DNA from: Mycobacterium sp. AZCC_0083
Lineage (GTDB): Bacteria; Actinomycetota; Actinomycetes; Mycobacteriales; Mycobacteriaceae
Length of the DNA stretch: 64,000 nt
Reading direction: 5' to 3'
NCBI RefSeq assembly: GCF_014202335.1
Contig: NZ_JACHGP010000010.1
Coordinates: forward strand, 124,001-188,000
The translations under genes and the position numbers were made by a program. The notes under the pieces are model-generated. The model saw nothing but the letters and a program-made list of their open reading frames with translations, was not told the origin of the DNA and ran no database searches. Shown piece by piece: positions 1-7,870 of this stretch (positions are counted from its first letter, which is position 1; each line of letters opens with the position of its first letter).

Positions 1-2
1 AC

Positions 3-92
3 GACCCCGACTGGCAGGAGATCCCCGACCGCCATCTGGTCGACGTCTCCGGCACGCACATCGAACTCGTTCCCCTGAAAGGATCGTCATGA
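3..92 (+). CDS. egtC: EgtC C-terminus (partial), gamma-glutamyl hercynylcysteine sulfoxide hydrolase
   Basis: Only the last 29 codons are in the window; the gene begins upstream. EgtC is a class-II glutamine-amidotransferase-type hydrolase that removes glutamate from gamma-glutamyl hercynylcysteine sulfoxide in ergothioneine synthesis. The visible tail (DPDWQEIPDRHLV and so on) is too short for an independent family call. The assignment rests on the downstream egtD and egtE in the usual egtA-B-C-D-E order and on the ATGA overlap of its TGA (90-92) with the egtD start, which implies translational coupling. The identification is therefore mostly inference from position. Confidence 0.8.
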   Translation, partial: DPDWQEIPDRHLVDVSGTHIELVPLKGSS

Positions 93-1054
93 CCTTGTCG
101 TTGTCCAACTATCTCGCCGCCGACTCCGCCGCGGACGCGCTGCGGCGAGACGTACGCGACGGCCTGACCTGCACTCCGAAGTCGTTGCCGCCCAAGTGGT
201 TCTACGACTCCGTCGGCAGTGACCTGTTCGACCAGATCACTCGGCTGCCCGAGTACTACCCGACGCGCGCCGAGGCCGAGATCCTGCGGGCCCGCGCCGC
301 GGACATCGCCGCGGCCTCCGGTGCCGACACGTTGGTCGAACTCGGCAGTGGTACGTCGGAGAAGACCCGGATCCTGCTGGACGCCCTGCGCGATGGTGGA
401 TCGCTGCGACGGTTCATCCCTTTCGACGTCGATGCGTCCGTGCTGGAGTCCGCCGGTGCCGCCATCGGCGAGGAGTACCCGGGCATCGAGATCGACGCCG
501 TCTGTGGGGACTTCGAAGAGCACCTCGGCAAGATTCCCCACGTTGGCCGCCGGCTGGTGATCTTCCTCGGATCGACCATCGGCAACCTCACCACCGAGCC
601 CCGCGCGGAATTCCTTGCCGCACTGGCGGACAACTTGGAACCGGGGGACGGGCTGCTGTTGGGTACCGACTTGGTCAAGGACGTCGACCGGATAGTGCGC
701 GCCTATGACGACGGTGCGGGAGTGACCGCTCAGTTCAACAAGAACGTGCTTGCGGTCGTGAACCGGGAAGTCGACGCCGACTTCGACCTCGATGCCTTCG
801 ACCACGTCGCACGCTGGAACGTCGACGAGGAGCGCATCGAAATGTGGCTGCGGGCAAGCACTCAGCAACGCGTACGCGTCGGTGGGCTCGACATGAGCGT
901 CGACTTCGCTGCCGGCGAGGAGATGCTCACCGAGGTGTCCTGCAAGTTCCGGGCCGACGCCGTCGCCGCCGAGCTTGCCGCCGTCGGTCTGCGCCGGACC
1001 AACTGGTGGACCGATCAGGCCGGGGACTTCGGGCTGTCACTCGCGGTCAAGTGA
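89..1054 (+). CDS. egtD: L-histidine N-alpha-methyltransferase EgtD
   Basis: EgtD trimethylates the alpha-amino group of L-histidine with SAM to give hercynine, the first step of ergothioneine synthesis in the cytosol. The 321 residues match the family length. The N-terminus has the family segment PKSLPPKWFYDSVGSDLFDQI, and a SAM-binding glycine motif ELGSGTSEKT lies near residue 85. A second Rossmann-strand motif, FLGSTIGNL, lies near residue 155. The ATG at 89 overlaps the egtC stop (ATGA), and its own TGA overlaps the GTG of egtE. The three genes therefore form one tightly coupled operon. The identification is close to certain. Confidence 0.97.
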   Translation: MTLSLSNYLAADSAADALRRDVRDGLTCTPKSLPPKWFYDSVGSDLFDQITRLPEYYPTRAEAEILRARAADIAAASGADTLVELGSGTSEKTRILLDALRDGGSLRRFIPFDVDASVLESAGAAIGEEYPGIEIDAVCGDFEEHLGKIPHVGRRLVIFLGSTIGNLTTEPRAEFLAALADNLEPGDGLLLGTDLVKDVDRIVRAYDDGAGVTAQFNKNVLAVVNREVDADFDLDAFDHVARWNVDEERIEMWLRASTQQRVRVGGLDMSVDFAAGEEMLTEVSCKFRADAVAAELAAVGLRRTNWWTDQAGDFGLSLAVK

Positions 1055-2130
1055 GCCTGGCGACCGCCTGGCGCGACGCCAGACCGCCGGTGGCGGGCGT
1101 GCACCTCGACAGTGCCGCATGCTCTCGGCAGACGTTCGCCGTGATCGACGCCGTGGCCCAGCACGCGCGGCACGAGGCCGAGGTCGGCGGGTACGTCGCG
1201 GCCGAAGCCGCCGAGCCCGTGCTCGAGGCGGGGCGGGCTGCCGTCGCGGCGCTCACCGGGTTCACCGCCGCCGACGTCGTCTTCACCACGGGCGCCAACC
1301 ACGCCCTCGACATCCTGCTCGGCGATTGGCGTGGCGCCAAGACTCTGGCCTGTCTGCCTGGCGAGTTCGGGCCGAACCTGGTCATCATGGCGCAGCACGG
1401 ATTCGACGTGCGGCTGCTGCCGGTCGATGACGCGGGCCGTCTCGACGTCGACGCTGCCGCCCGTGCCTTGCGGGCCGATCCGCCTGCGCTGGTGCACTTC
1501 ACGCCGCTGGGCAGTCACCGCGGCATCGTTCAGCCCGTAGAGGCGATCGCCGCGGTGTGCCGCGGTGTGGGCATCCCTCTGATCGTCGACGCCGCCCAGG
1601 CCTTCGCCCACCTCGACTGCGCAGACGTCGGCGCCGACGCGGTGTACTCGGCGTCGCGGAAGTGGACCGCTGGGCCGCGAGGGCTCGGTGTGCTGGCCGC
1701 CCGCGGCGGCCTGTTGAGCGAGTCGAGGCTCGGGTGGTTCGGCCATACCGAGGTGAACTGCGCTGCACAGGTGGGTCTTTCGATCGCGCTCGGCGAGCAC
1801 TTGGCTGCGGGGCCAGCGCAGATCCGGGCCCGGCTGGTGGAACTCGGCGCCATGACCCGCACCGCGCTGGCCGGTGTGGCGGGATGGCAGGTGGTCGAAC
1901 CCACCGACGAGCCCAGTGCCATCACCACGCTGAGCCCACCCGACGGCGTCGACCCCCAGGACGTGCGGGCCAGGCTGATCGCCGAACACCGGATCGTCAC
2001 CACCTACGCGGGAACCGAGCGTGCGCCGCAGGAGATGCCCCGCCCCGCGTTGCGGCTGTCACCTCACGTCGACGCCAGCGCCGAGGACCTGGAGGCGTTC
2101 GCTGCGGCGCTGGTCTCCGTGACCGATTAG
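1051..2130 (+). CDS. egtE: Ergothioneine biosynthesis PLP-dependent C-S lyase EgtE
   Basis: EgtE is a class-V-aminotransferase-fold PLP enzyme that cleaves hercynylcysteine sulfoxide to give ergothioneine. The GTG at 1051 (GTGA overlap with the egtD stop) was chosen, giving 359 residues. An ATG further upstream in the same frame would only add sequence antisense to nothing and in-frame across egtD, so it was rejected. PLP features seen are Asp180 in IVDAAQ and the Schiff-base Lys204 in SRKWTAGPRG. The C-terminal domain (RARLIAEHRIVTT, then ALRLSPH) is as in NifS/Csd-like proteins. The stop overlaps the stop of the convergent methyltransferase gene by two bases. Confidence 0.95.
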   Translation: MSLATAWRDARPPVAGVHLDSAACSRQTFAVIDAVAQHARHEAEVGGYVAAEAAEPVLEAGRAAVAALTGFTAADVVFTTGANHALDILLGDWRGAKTLACLPGEFGPNLVIMAQHGFDVRLLPVDDAGRLDVDAAARALRADPPALVHFTPLGSHRGIVQPVEAIAAVCRGVGIPLIVDAAQAFAHLDCADVGADAVYSASRKWTAGPRGLGVLAARGGLLSESRLGWFGHTEVNCAAQVGLSIALGEHLAAGPAQIRARLVELGAMTRTALAGVAGWQVVEPTDEPSAITTLSPPDGVDPQDVRARLIAEHRIVTTYAGTERAPQEMPRPALRLSPHVDASAEDLEAFAAALVSVTD

Positions 2131-2813
2131 GCCTTGTGTGCCGTCAACAGGAACGCCGGGAACTTGATCCGGTCCTTGTCGTCGCGGTCGTGGGGCGGCA
2201 TCTCGAACGGCGCGTCCCGGATGGCGATCGCGTGGGCGTGGATGAACGCAGGCCGGACTTCGTCGATCTCCCAGTACTTTCCGACCGCTGCCCGCAGTTC
2301 GGCCTCGTCGACCTCGTTGGGCTTGGTCTCGAGTTCGGCAGGGAATGCGCCCTTCGCGAACACCAGGATGTAGTACGTCGCACCAGGAGCGGCGGCGCGC
2401 AACACCGACTGCTGGTAACCGTCGCGGCCCTCGACGGGCAGCGAGTGGAACAGCGTCGAGTCGATGATCGTGTTGAACCGGCCGTCGAACCCGGTGAACG
2501 TCGTGATGTCGTCCTGCACGAAGGTCGCATTGGGGAGATTGCGTTCCTTGGCAGCCTTGGTCGCGGCGGCGACCGCGGTCGGGGTCAGCTCGATGCCGAC
2601 CACCGTGTAACCGTCGGCGGCCAGCGCCAGCGACAGCTCCGCATGCCCGCAGCCCGCATCGAGCACGTCGCTGCGCACCTTGCCGGCCTGGATGAGCGCG
2701 GCCAATTCGGGTTGCGGCTCGCCGATGTTCCACGGTGGTGGGCCCTCGAACCCGCCCTCTCCGCGGTAAACGTCGTCCCAATCCATGATGTCGGAGTTCG
2801 TCGAATCGCTCAT
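2127..2813 (-). CDS. Class I SAM-dependent methyltransferase (TPMT-like, Rv3699-type)
   Basis: A 228-residue Rossmann methyltransferase. The SAM-binding motif is DAGCGHAELSLALA (about residues 52-65), followed by VVGIELTPTAV with the acidic ribose-binding residue. The motif-IV region is FNTIIDSTLFHSLP. The WDDVYRGEGG...PPPWNIGEPQPEL start resembles thiopurine and small-thiol/quinone methyltransferases, but the substrate cannot be read from sequence. It is the last gene of a three-gene minus-strand operon (methyltransferase, GCS2 ligase, this gene) with 9-bp gaps, and it ends tail-to-tail with egtE. Its position corresponds to M. tuberculosis Rv3699. The fold is certain; the substrate is unknown. 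Confidence 0.85.
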   Translation of the reverse strand: MSDSTNSDIMDWDDVYRGEGGFEGPPPWNIGEPQPELAALIQAGKVRSDVLDAGCGHAELSLALAADGYTVVGIELTPTAVAAATKAAKERNLPNATFVQDDITTFTGFDGRFNTIIDSTLFHSLPVEGRDGYQQSVLRAAAPGATYYILVFAKGAFPAELETKPNEVDEAELRAAVGKYWEIDEVRPAFIHAHAIAIRDAPFEMPPHDRDDKDRIKFPAFLLTAHKA

Positions 2814-2822
2814 GGCTCTACG

Positions 2823-4313
2823 CTACGCGGGCCCGTCCCACGTGTGCACGGGCTCGTTGCTGTGCATGCGCTCGCAGTAGAGACGCAGCATCTCGGCCAG
2901 TGCCTGCGGCCTGGCCAGCCCCCGTTCTTGCAACGCGTGGACCGTTGCGACCTGCCACGCCGACCCGTTGCGGCCCGTCTTGGCACGGCCTTCGATGACG
3001 CGGAGGAAGCGGTCGCGCACCTCGACGGCGACACCCCACCGGCGCAGCCCCTCTTCGGCCATCGGCAGCAACTGGCGCAACACCAGCTCATCGGGTGTCA
3101 CCTCGCCGATCCCTGGCCAGTACAGGCGGGCGTCCATGCCGTGCTGTGCAGCGGCGAGGAAGTTGTGTTCTGCTGCAGCGAAACTCAGCTTCGTCCAGAT
3201 GGGCCGATCGTCGTCGGCCAACGTGCGCAGCAATCCGTAGTAGAACGCCGAGTTCGCCAGCATGTCCACCACCGTCGGGCCCGCGGGAAGCACCCGGTTC
3301 TCCACCCGAAGGTGCGGTCGGCCGCCTCCATCGGTGCCGACGACGTCGTACACCGGACGATTCCACCGGTAGACGGTGCCGTTGTGCAGTCGCAACTCGG
3401 ACAGCTTGGGCGTACGGCCCGCCGCGAGTTCGGCCACCGGGTCCTCGTCGGAGATCTCGGGCAACAGCGTTGGGAAGTAGCGGACGTTCTCCTCGAACAG
3501 ATCGAAGATCGACGTGATCCAGCGCTCGCCGAACCAGACCCGCGGCCGCACGCCCTGGGTCTTGAGCTCGTCGGGCCGGGTGTCGGTGGCCTGGGCGAAC
3601 AGCTCGATGCGGGTCTCCGCCCACAACTGGTGGCCAAAGAAGTATGGCGAGTTGGCACCAAGCGCCAGCTGCGGACCCGCCAGCACCTGCGCGGCATTCC
3701 AGTTCCTCGCGAAGTCGGCGGGGGACACCTGGAGGTGCAATTGCATGCTGGTGCAGGCGGATTCGGGCGCAATCGAGGCCGATTCCAGGCTGAGTCGCTC
3801 CGGCCCGGAGATGTCGATGTGGATGTCCTCGCCGCGCGCGGTGAAGATCGAGTCGTTGAGCGCTTGATAGCGCGTCGACTCGCTCATCCAGTCGCCTGCG
3901 AGGTGCTCGGGTAGCAGCGTCGGCAGGATGCCGACCATGACGATGTGGGCGCCGTCCTGGTTCGCCTTGACCTCGGCGGCGTTCAGGCTGGCGCGTACCT
4001 CACCCTCGAGCTCGAGGGCGGCCCGTCCCGGCAAGGGTCGCGGCGGAACGTTGAATTCGATGTTGTAGGCGCCCAATTCGGTTTGGTAGGCCGGATCGGC
4101 GATCGACGCAAGGACTTCGGAGTTGTTCATCACGGGCTGGTAGTCGGCGTCGACCAGGTTGCACTCGATCTCCATGCCGGTCATCGGCCGTTCGACGTCG
4201 AAACTCGATTGGGCGAGCATCGTCTCGAACACGTCGAGGCACAGCTGCACCTTGCGCCGGTAGTCGCGGCGTTGTGCACGGCTGTATTCGGCCTGGGTGA
4301 CCTCTTCGCCCAC
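2823..4313 (-). CDS. GCS2-family glutamate-cysteine-ligase-like ATP-grasp-independent ligase (Rv3698-type)
   Basis: A 496-residue member of the glutamate-cysteine ligase 2 superfamily, which joins a glutamate-like carboxylate to an amine using ATP. Seen are the N-terminal metal/nucleotide segment GMEIECNLVD (about residues 47-56), ELGAYNIEFNVPP, QLHLQVSP, and a conserved LRVENRVLPAGPTVVDMLANSAF near residue 320. GTG is the start. This is not EgtA, which belongs upstream of egtB, and it is longer than the roughly 370-residue YbdK type. It lies between two methyltransferases in one operon, which suggests it makes or modifies a small peptide-like metabolite. The product is unknown, and the family call is by recognition. 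Confidence 0.8.
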   Translation of the reverse strand: MGEEVTQAEYSRAQRRDYRRKVQLCLDVFETMLAQSSFDVERPMTGMEIECNLVDADYQPVMNNSEVLASIADPAYQTELGAYNIEFNVPPRPLPGRAALELEGEVRASLNAAEVKANQDGAHIVMVGILPTLLPEHLAGDWMSESTRYQALNDSIFTARGEDIHIDISGPERLSLESASIAPESACTSMQLHLQVSPADFARNWNAAQVLAGPQLALGANSPYFFGHQLWAETRIELFAQATDTRPDELKTQGVRPRVWFGERWITSIFDLFEENVRYFPTLLPEISDEDPVAELAAGRTPKLSELRLHNGTVYRWNRPVYDVVGTDGGGRPHLRVENRVLPAGPTVVDMLANSAFYYGLLRTLADDDRPIWTKLSFAAAEHNFLAAAQHGMDARLYWPGIGEVTPDELVLRQLLPMAEEGLRRWGVAVEVRDRFLRVIEGRAKTGRNGSAWQVATVHALQERGLARPQALAEMLRLYCERMHSNEPVHTWDGPA

Positions 4314-4322
4314 GGGCCGAGC

Positions 4323-5087
4323 CTAGCCGCGGCTGGCCACCACCACCTGCGGGTTGGCCAGGCCGCCGCGTAATTCGAGTGTGATCGCGGGGTCGGCGTG
4401 GTTGGCCAGCGCGCGCAGCGCCGACGGACTGTAGGAGCGCAGTGAGCTGATCACGCCGTCGTGCACGAACGGGACGAACGGCGCGAACGGCAGCATCGTC
4501 GCCAGCCGCAGCAGGTGCAGCGGTGTCGGCGGCCGGGGTAGGTCGATGATCAGCAGCTTGCCGGCGGCGCGGGTGCCCTCGGCGAACACCCGGGATGCAG
4601 CAGCGGGCGGCAGGTGATGGAACGAGAGCGCGAATACCGCGAGGTCGAACTGGCCGTCGGCGGCGTCGATGTCGGTGGCGTCCATCTCGCGCACCAACAC
4701 GCGGGGATCGTCGCCAAGGTCGCCTGCCGCAATCGCGGCCACCGAATCGGGTTCGACGTCGGTGACGGTGAGCCGGGCGGTCGGATGCATCTCCAGCAGC
4801 TTGGCCGACAGACCGCCATGGCCTGACCCCAGCTCGAGGATCTTCGGGTCGGGCACGTCGGCGACTTCCTCGAGTGCGATGTGTGCGAACTTCTCGTGGT
4901 TGCCGAACCACTGTCCCGTGAGCTCGAGCGCCCGGACGACACTCCGCTTCCGCGCCTCTTCGTGGGGGTCTCCGCCCGAGTCGCGGTCGAGGTATTCGAG
5001 CCGGTCGGTCTGCAAGATGCGGTCAAGGCACGACGCGTCCGGGCCTCCACGGGGCATGCGATCAATGTCGGCGACGTGCGTGCTCAT
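4323..5087 (-). CDS. Class I SAM-dependent methyltransferase
   Basis: A 254-residue methyltransferase that leads the operon with the GCS2 ligase. SAM motifs are ILELGSGHGGLSAKLLE (about residues 77-93), VTDVEPDSV and FDLAVFALSFHHLPP, the last typical of small-molecule methyltransferases. The N-terminal half has the family signature LDRILQTDRLEYLDRDSGG followed by a FGNHEKFAHIA segment. The ATG at 5087 was preferred; two further ATGs (5099, 5096) would leave only 6 bp to the glpK start on the other strand. Even so, only 18 bp separate the divergent start codons, so one or both transcripts may be leaderless. The substrate is unknown. Confidence 0.8.
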   Translation of the reverse strand: MSTHVADIDRMPRGGPDASCLDRILQTDRLEYLDRDSGGDPHEEARKRSVVRALELTGQWFGNHEKFAHIALEEVADVPDPKILELGSGHGGLSAKLLEMHPTARLTVTDVEPDSVAAIAAGDLGDDPRVLVREMDATDIDAADGQFDLAVFALSFHHLPPAAASRVFAEGTRAAGKLLIIDLPRPPTPLHLLRLATMLPFAPFVPFVHDGVISSLRSYSPSALRALANHADPAITLELRGGLANPQVVVASRG

Positions 5088-5105
5088 ATGGACCATCATG
5101 GACGC

Positions 5106-6623
5106 ATGGCCGACTTCGTCGCAGCAATCGACCAGGGCACTACGAGCACCAGGTGCATGATCTTCGACCACGACGGCGCCGAGGTCGGCCGCCATCAGCT
5201 CGAACACGAGCAGATCTTGCCGAGGGCGGGCTGGGTCGAGCACAACCCGGTGGAGATCTGGGAGCGCACCGCGTCGGTGACGACGTCGGCGCTCAACAAG
5301 ACCAAGCTGTCCTCGGGCGACCTGGCCGCCCTGGGCATCACCAATCAGCGTGAGACCGCGCTGGTCTGGAACAGAAGGACCGGCAGGCCGTATTACAACG
5401 CCATCGTCTGGCAGGACACCCGAACCGACCGGATCGCCTCCGCGCTGGACCGCGACGGCCGCGGCGACGTGATCCGTCGCAAGGCGGGGCTACCGCCCGC
5501 AACCTATTTCTCCGCGGGCAAGGTGCAGTGGATCCTGGAGAACGTCGACGGCGTGCGCGCCGACGCCGAGAACGGCGACGCGATCTTCGGTACGCCCGAC
5601 ACCTGGGTGCTGTGGAACCTGACCGGAGGTCCGCGTGGCGGCGTGCACGTCACCGACGTGACGAACGCCAGCCGCACCATGCTGATGAACCTGGAGACGC
5701 TCGACTGGGACGATGAACTGTTGTCGTTCTTCGGGATTCCGCGTCGGATGCTGCCCGACATCAAGCCGTCGTCGTTGCCGGAGGCGTACGGCACCACGCT
5801 CGCGGACGGGCCGCTCGGCGGTGAAGTGGCGGTCACCGGGATCGTAGGCGACCAGCAGGCCGCGATGGTCGGACAGGTGTGCCTGAGTGCCGGCGAGGCC
5901 AAGAACACCTATGGCACAGGCAATTTCCTGCTGCTGAACACCGGCGAGAAGATCGTGCGATCGCAGAACGGACTCTTGACCACGGTGTGCTACCAGTTCG
6001 GGGACGCGAAACCCGTTTATGCGCTTGAGGGTTCGATCGCCGTCACCGGATCGGCCGTGCAGTGGCTGCGCGATCAGCTGGGCATCATCAGCGGCGCCGC
6101 CCAGAGCGAGGCGCTGGCACGACAGGTCGAGGACAACGGCGGCGTCTACTTCGTGCCTGCGTTCTCCGGTTTGTTCGCGCCGTACTGGCGATCGGATGCG
6201 CGTGGCGCGATCGTGGGGCTGTCGCGGTTCAACACCAACGCGCACGTGGCCCGCGCGACGCTGGAGGCGATCTGCTACCAGAGCCGTGACGTCGTCGATG
6301 CCATGGAAGCCGACTCCGGCGTGCACCTCGAGGTGCTCAAGGTCGACGGCGGCATCACCGCCAACGACCTGTGCATGCAGATTCAGGCCGACGTGATCGG
6401 TGTCGACGTGGTCAAGCCCGTCGTCGCCGAGACCACAGCGCTGGGCGCGGCCTACGCAGCAGGGCTGGCCGTCGGGTTCTGGAAGAACCCCGACGATCTG
6501 CGGGCCAACTGGCAGGAGGGCAAGCGCTGGTCTCCCACGTGGAGCGAGGACCAGCGCACCACCGGCTACGCGGGTTGGCAGAAGGCGGTGCAGCGAACCC
6601 TCGACTGGGTCGACGTCCAGTGA
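5106..6623 (+). CDS. glpK: Glycerol kinase
   Basis: GlpK phosphorylates glycerol to sn-glycerol 3-phosphate with ATP, feeding glycolipid synthesis and glycerol catabolism. The 505 residues match the family. Seen are the FGGY-kinase phosphate-1 motif AAIDQGTTSTR at residues 6-16, NQRETALVWNR, YGTGNFLLLNTGE, PAFSGLFAPYWRSDARG, and the C-terminal FGGY signature around KVDGGITANDLCMQIQAD. The start at 5106 is supported by the family N-terminus MADFVAAIDQG. No clear Shine-Dalgarno precedes it and the divergent neighbour starts 18 bp away, so a leaderless message is plausible. It ends facing the aldo/keto reductase, with a 43-nt palindrome between them. Confidence 0.97.
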   Translation: MADFVAAIDQGTTSTRCMIFDHDGAEVGRHQLEHEQILPRAGWVEHNPVEIWERTASVTTSALNKTKLSSGDLAALGITNQRETALVWNRRTGRPYYNAIVWQDTRTDRIASALDRDGRGDVIRRKAGLPPATYFSAGKVQWILENVDGVRADAENGDAIFGTPDTWVLWNLTGGPRGGVHVTDVTNASRTMLMNLETLDWDDELLSFFGIPRRMLPDIKPSSLPEAYGTTLADGPLGGEVAVTGIVGDQQAAMVGQVCLSAGEAKNTYGTGNFLLLNTGEKIVRSQNGLLTTVCYQFGDAKPVYALEGSIAVTGSAVQWLRDQLGIISGAAQSEALARQVEDNGGVYFVPAFSGLFAPYWRSDARGAIVGLSRFNTNAHVARATLEAICYQSRDVVDAMEADSGVHLEVLKVDGGITANDLCMQIQADVIGVDVVKPVVAETTALGAAYAAGLAVGFWKNPDDLRANWQEGKRWSPTWSEDQRTTGYAGWQKAVQRTLDWVDVQ

Positions 6624-6624
6624 C

Positions 6625-6667
6625 TTCGGCGTGATTCGTCACGCTGAGCGTTACCGATCACGCCGAA
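6625..6667. repeat. 43-nt palindromic intergenic element, copy 1
   Basis: The arms TTCGGCGTGAT (6625-6635) and ATCACGCCGAA (6657-6667) are perfect, and an inner stem ACGCT/AGCGT (6641-6645, 6647-6651) closes a small loop. It sits between the convergent ends of glpK and the aldo/keto reductase gene, where it could act as a bidirectional terminator. A second copy of the same length and the same arms lies at 7573-7615. Confidence 0.8.
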
Positions 6668-6674
6668 ATCGCAA

Positions 6675-7547
6675 CTAGGCGAGGGCGTCCAGCTGGGACT
6701 TCACCTCGGTGGGCAGTTCGATGTCGGCGACGGCCAGGTTCTCCTCGAGGTGCTCCACGGACGACGTGCCGGGGATCAGCAGCACGTTCGGCGCCACCGA
6801 CAGCGTCCACGCGAGCGCGATCTGTGCCGGGGTGCGGCCCAGATCGACGGCGGCCTGCTTGACGGCGGGATTGCCCAGCACGGGGTTGTCGGCATTGAAG
6901 GCGGAGCCCAGCGGGAAGAAGGGCACGAACGAAATGTCGTGTTCAGTGCAGAAGTCGAGGACCGGTTGTGAGGTGCGGTCGACCAGGTTGTATGCGTTCT
7001 GCACGGTGACGATCTCCGTGCGCTGCAACGCAATCCGCAGATGTTCGAGACTTATGCTGCTGAGTCCGATTCCGGTGATCAGCCCTTCGTCGCGGGCCGT
7101 GATCATGGCCGTCAGCTGACGGTCGAACAACTCGCTGTCGAGATCGCCGGGGCTGCTGGGATCCTCACTCGTCACGCGGAGGTTGACCGCGGCGAGCTGA
7201 TCGACACCGAGGGTTTGGAGGTTCGTCTCGATGTCGGCACGCAGATCGTCGGGCTGGTGCGCAGGAACCCACGCGCCCGTGTCGTCGCGCCGTGCCCCGA
7301 CCTTGCTGACCAGCGCCAGGTTCTCCGGATACGGGTGCAGTGCTTCGCGGATGAGTTGATTGGCGACGTCGGGGCCGTAGAACTGTGCGGTGTCGATGTG
7401 GTCGACGCCCAACTCGACGGCCCGCTTGAGTACCGCGATCGCCTGATCGTGGTCGCGCGGTGGCCCGAAGACACCGGGTCCTGGGAGCTGCATGGCGCCG
7501 AACCCGACGCGGTTGACCGTGTACTGGCCCAGCTGAAAGGTCGTCAT
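6675..7547 (-). CDS. Aldo/keto reductase
   Basis: A 290-residue NADPH-dependent aldo/keto reductase with a TIM barrel. Asp52 and Tyr57 are in HIDTAQFYG and Lys82 is in LVSKVGARR. The fourth family residue, usually His in a DLxxxH strand, is replaced by Asn122 in LAAVNLRV; several bacterial subfamilies share this change. The cofactor loop IPGTSSVEHLEENL is near the C-terminus. The gene stands alone between two copies of a palindromic element, so it is probably monocistronic. The likely role is reduction of small aldehydes or ketones; the substrate is unknown. Confidence 0.9.
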   Translation of the reverse strand: MTTFQLGQYTVNRVGFGAMQLPGPGVFGPPRDHDQAIAVLKRAVELGVDHIDTAQFYGPDVANQLIREALHPYPENLALVSKVGARRDDTGAWVPAHQPDDLRADIETNLQTLGVDQLAAVNLRVTSEDPSSPGDLDSELFDRQLTAMITARDEGLITGIGLSSISLEHLRIALQRTEIVTVQNAYNLVDRTSQPVLDFCTEHDISFVPFFPLGSAFNADNPVLGNPAVKQAAVDLGRTPAQIALAWTLSVAPNVLLIPGTSSVEHLEENLAVADIELPTEVKSQLDALA

Positions 7548-7572
7548 TGGGTCAGGCTATCGACGTCGCGAC

Positions 7573-7615
7573 TTCGGCGTGATCGGTCGCGTTGAGCGCA
7601 ACCGATCACGCCGAA
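7573..7615. repeat. 43-nt palindromic intergenic element, copy 2
   Basis: The arms TTCGGCGTGATCGGT (7573-7587) and ACCGATCACGCCGAA (7601-7615) are 15-bp perfect inverted repeats. The centre differs from copy 1 (6625-6667) by paired changes that keep the stem. It lies between the aldo/keto reductase start (7547) and the stop of the upstream 49-codon gene (7629), where it would fold in the transcript as a terminator-like hairpin. Confidence 0.8.
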
Positions 7616-7628
7616 AATCACGTACGGG

Positions 7629-7778
7629 TCAGTAGGTGGGGTTGAAGAAGTCAACGCCACCGACCGGGCACTCGACCTTCGCCTTGCACGTGGTGCCAGT
7701 CTGGATGCCCGGAAACCACAGCTTGTCCGCGATCGTCGCCCCGATGACGGACTTCGTACGAGTGCGTTTGGTGAACAT
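7629..7778 (-). CDS. Small protein of 49 residues, unknown function
   Basis: An ATG at 7778 is preceded by a strong Shine-Dalgarno (AGGAG, about 7 nt spacing), which makes this 49-residue frame credible although it is short. It starts with a basic segment (MFTKRTRTKS), has no membrane segment or signal peptide, and ends in an aromatic tail (VDFFNPTY). Two cysteines six residues apart (in TTCKAKVECPV) could bind metal or form a disulfide. Its upstream region has an inverted repeat TATGTGTG/CACACATA (7789-7796, 7822-7829). It is followed by the second palindromic element and is preceded by a PadR regulator on the same strand. I do not recognise a family. Confidence 0.55.
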   Translation of the reverse strand: MFTKRTRTKSVIGATIADKLWFPGIQTGTTCKAKVECPVGGVDFFNPTY

Positions 7779-7870
7779 GTCGTGCTCCTATGTGTGGTCG
7801 CCGCCCCGGTTGGGCCGCTTGCACACATAAGAGCCACGCTCTCCAGTTCTCTTACACTTTTTCGACGCGA

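Noticed and set aside
844..1050. A longer N-terminus for EgtE from an in-frame ATG inside egtD
   Set aside because: The GTG at 1051 makes a GTGA overlap and gives family length; the extension is Arg-rich and lies in egtD coding sequence.
1015..1989. Long minus-strand frames opposite egtE
   Set aside because: egtE shows PLP motifs and operon overlaps; the opposite frames are composition artefacts.
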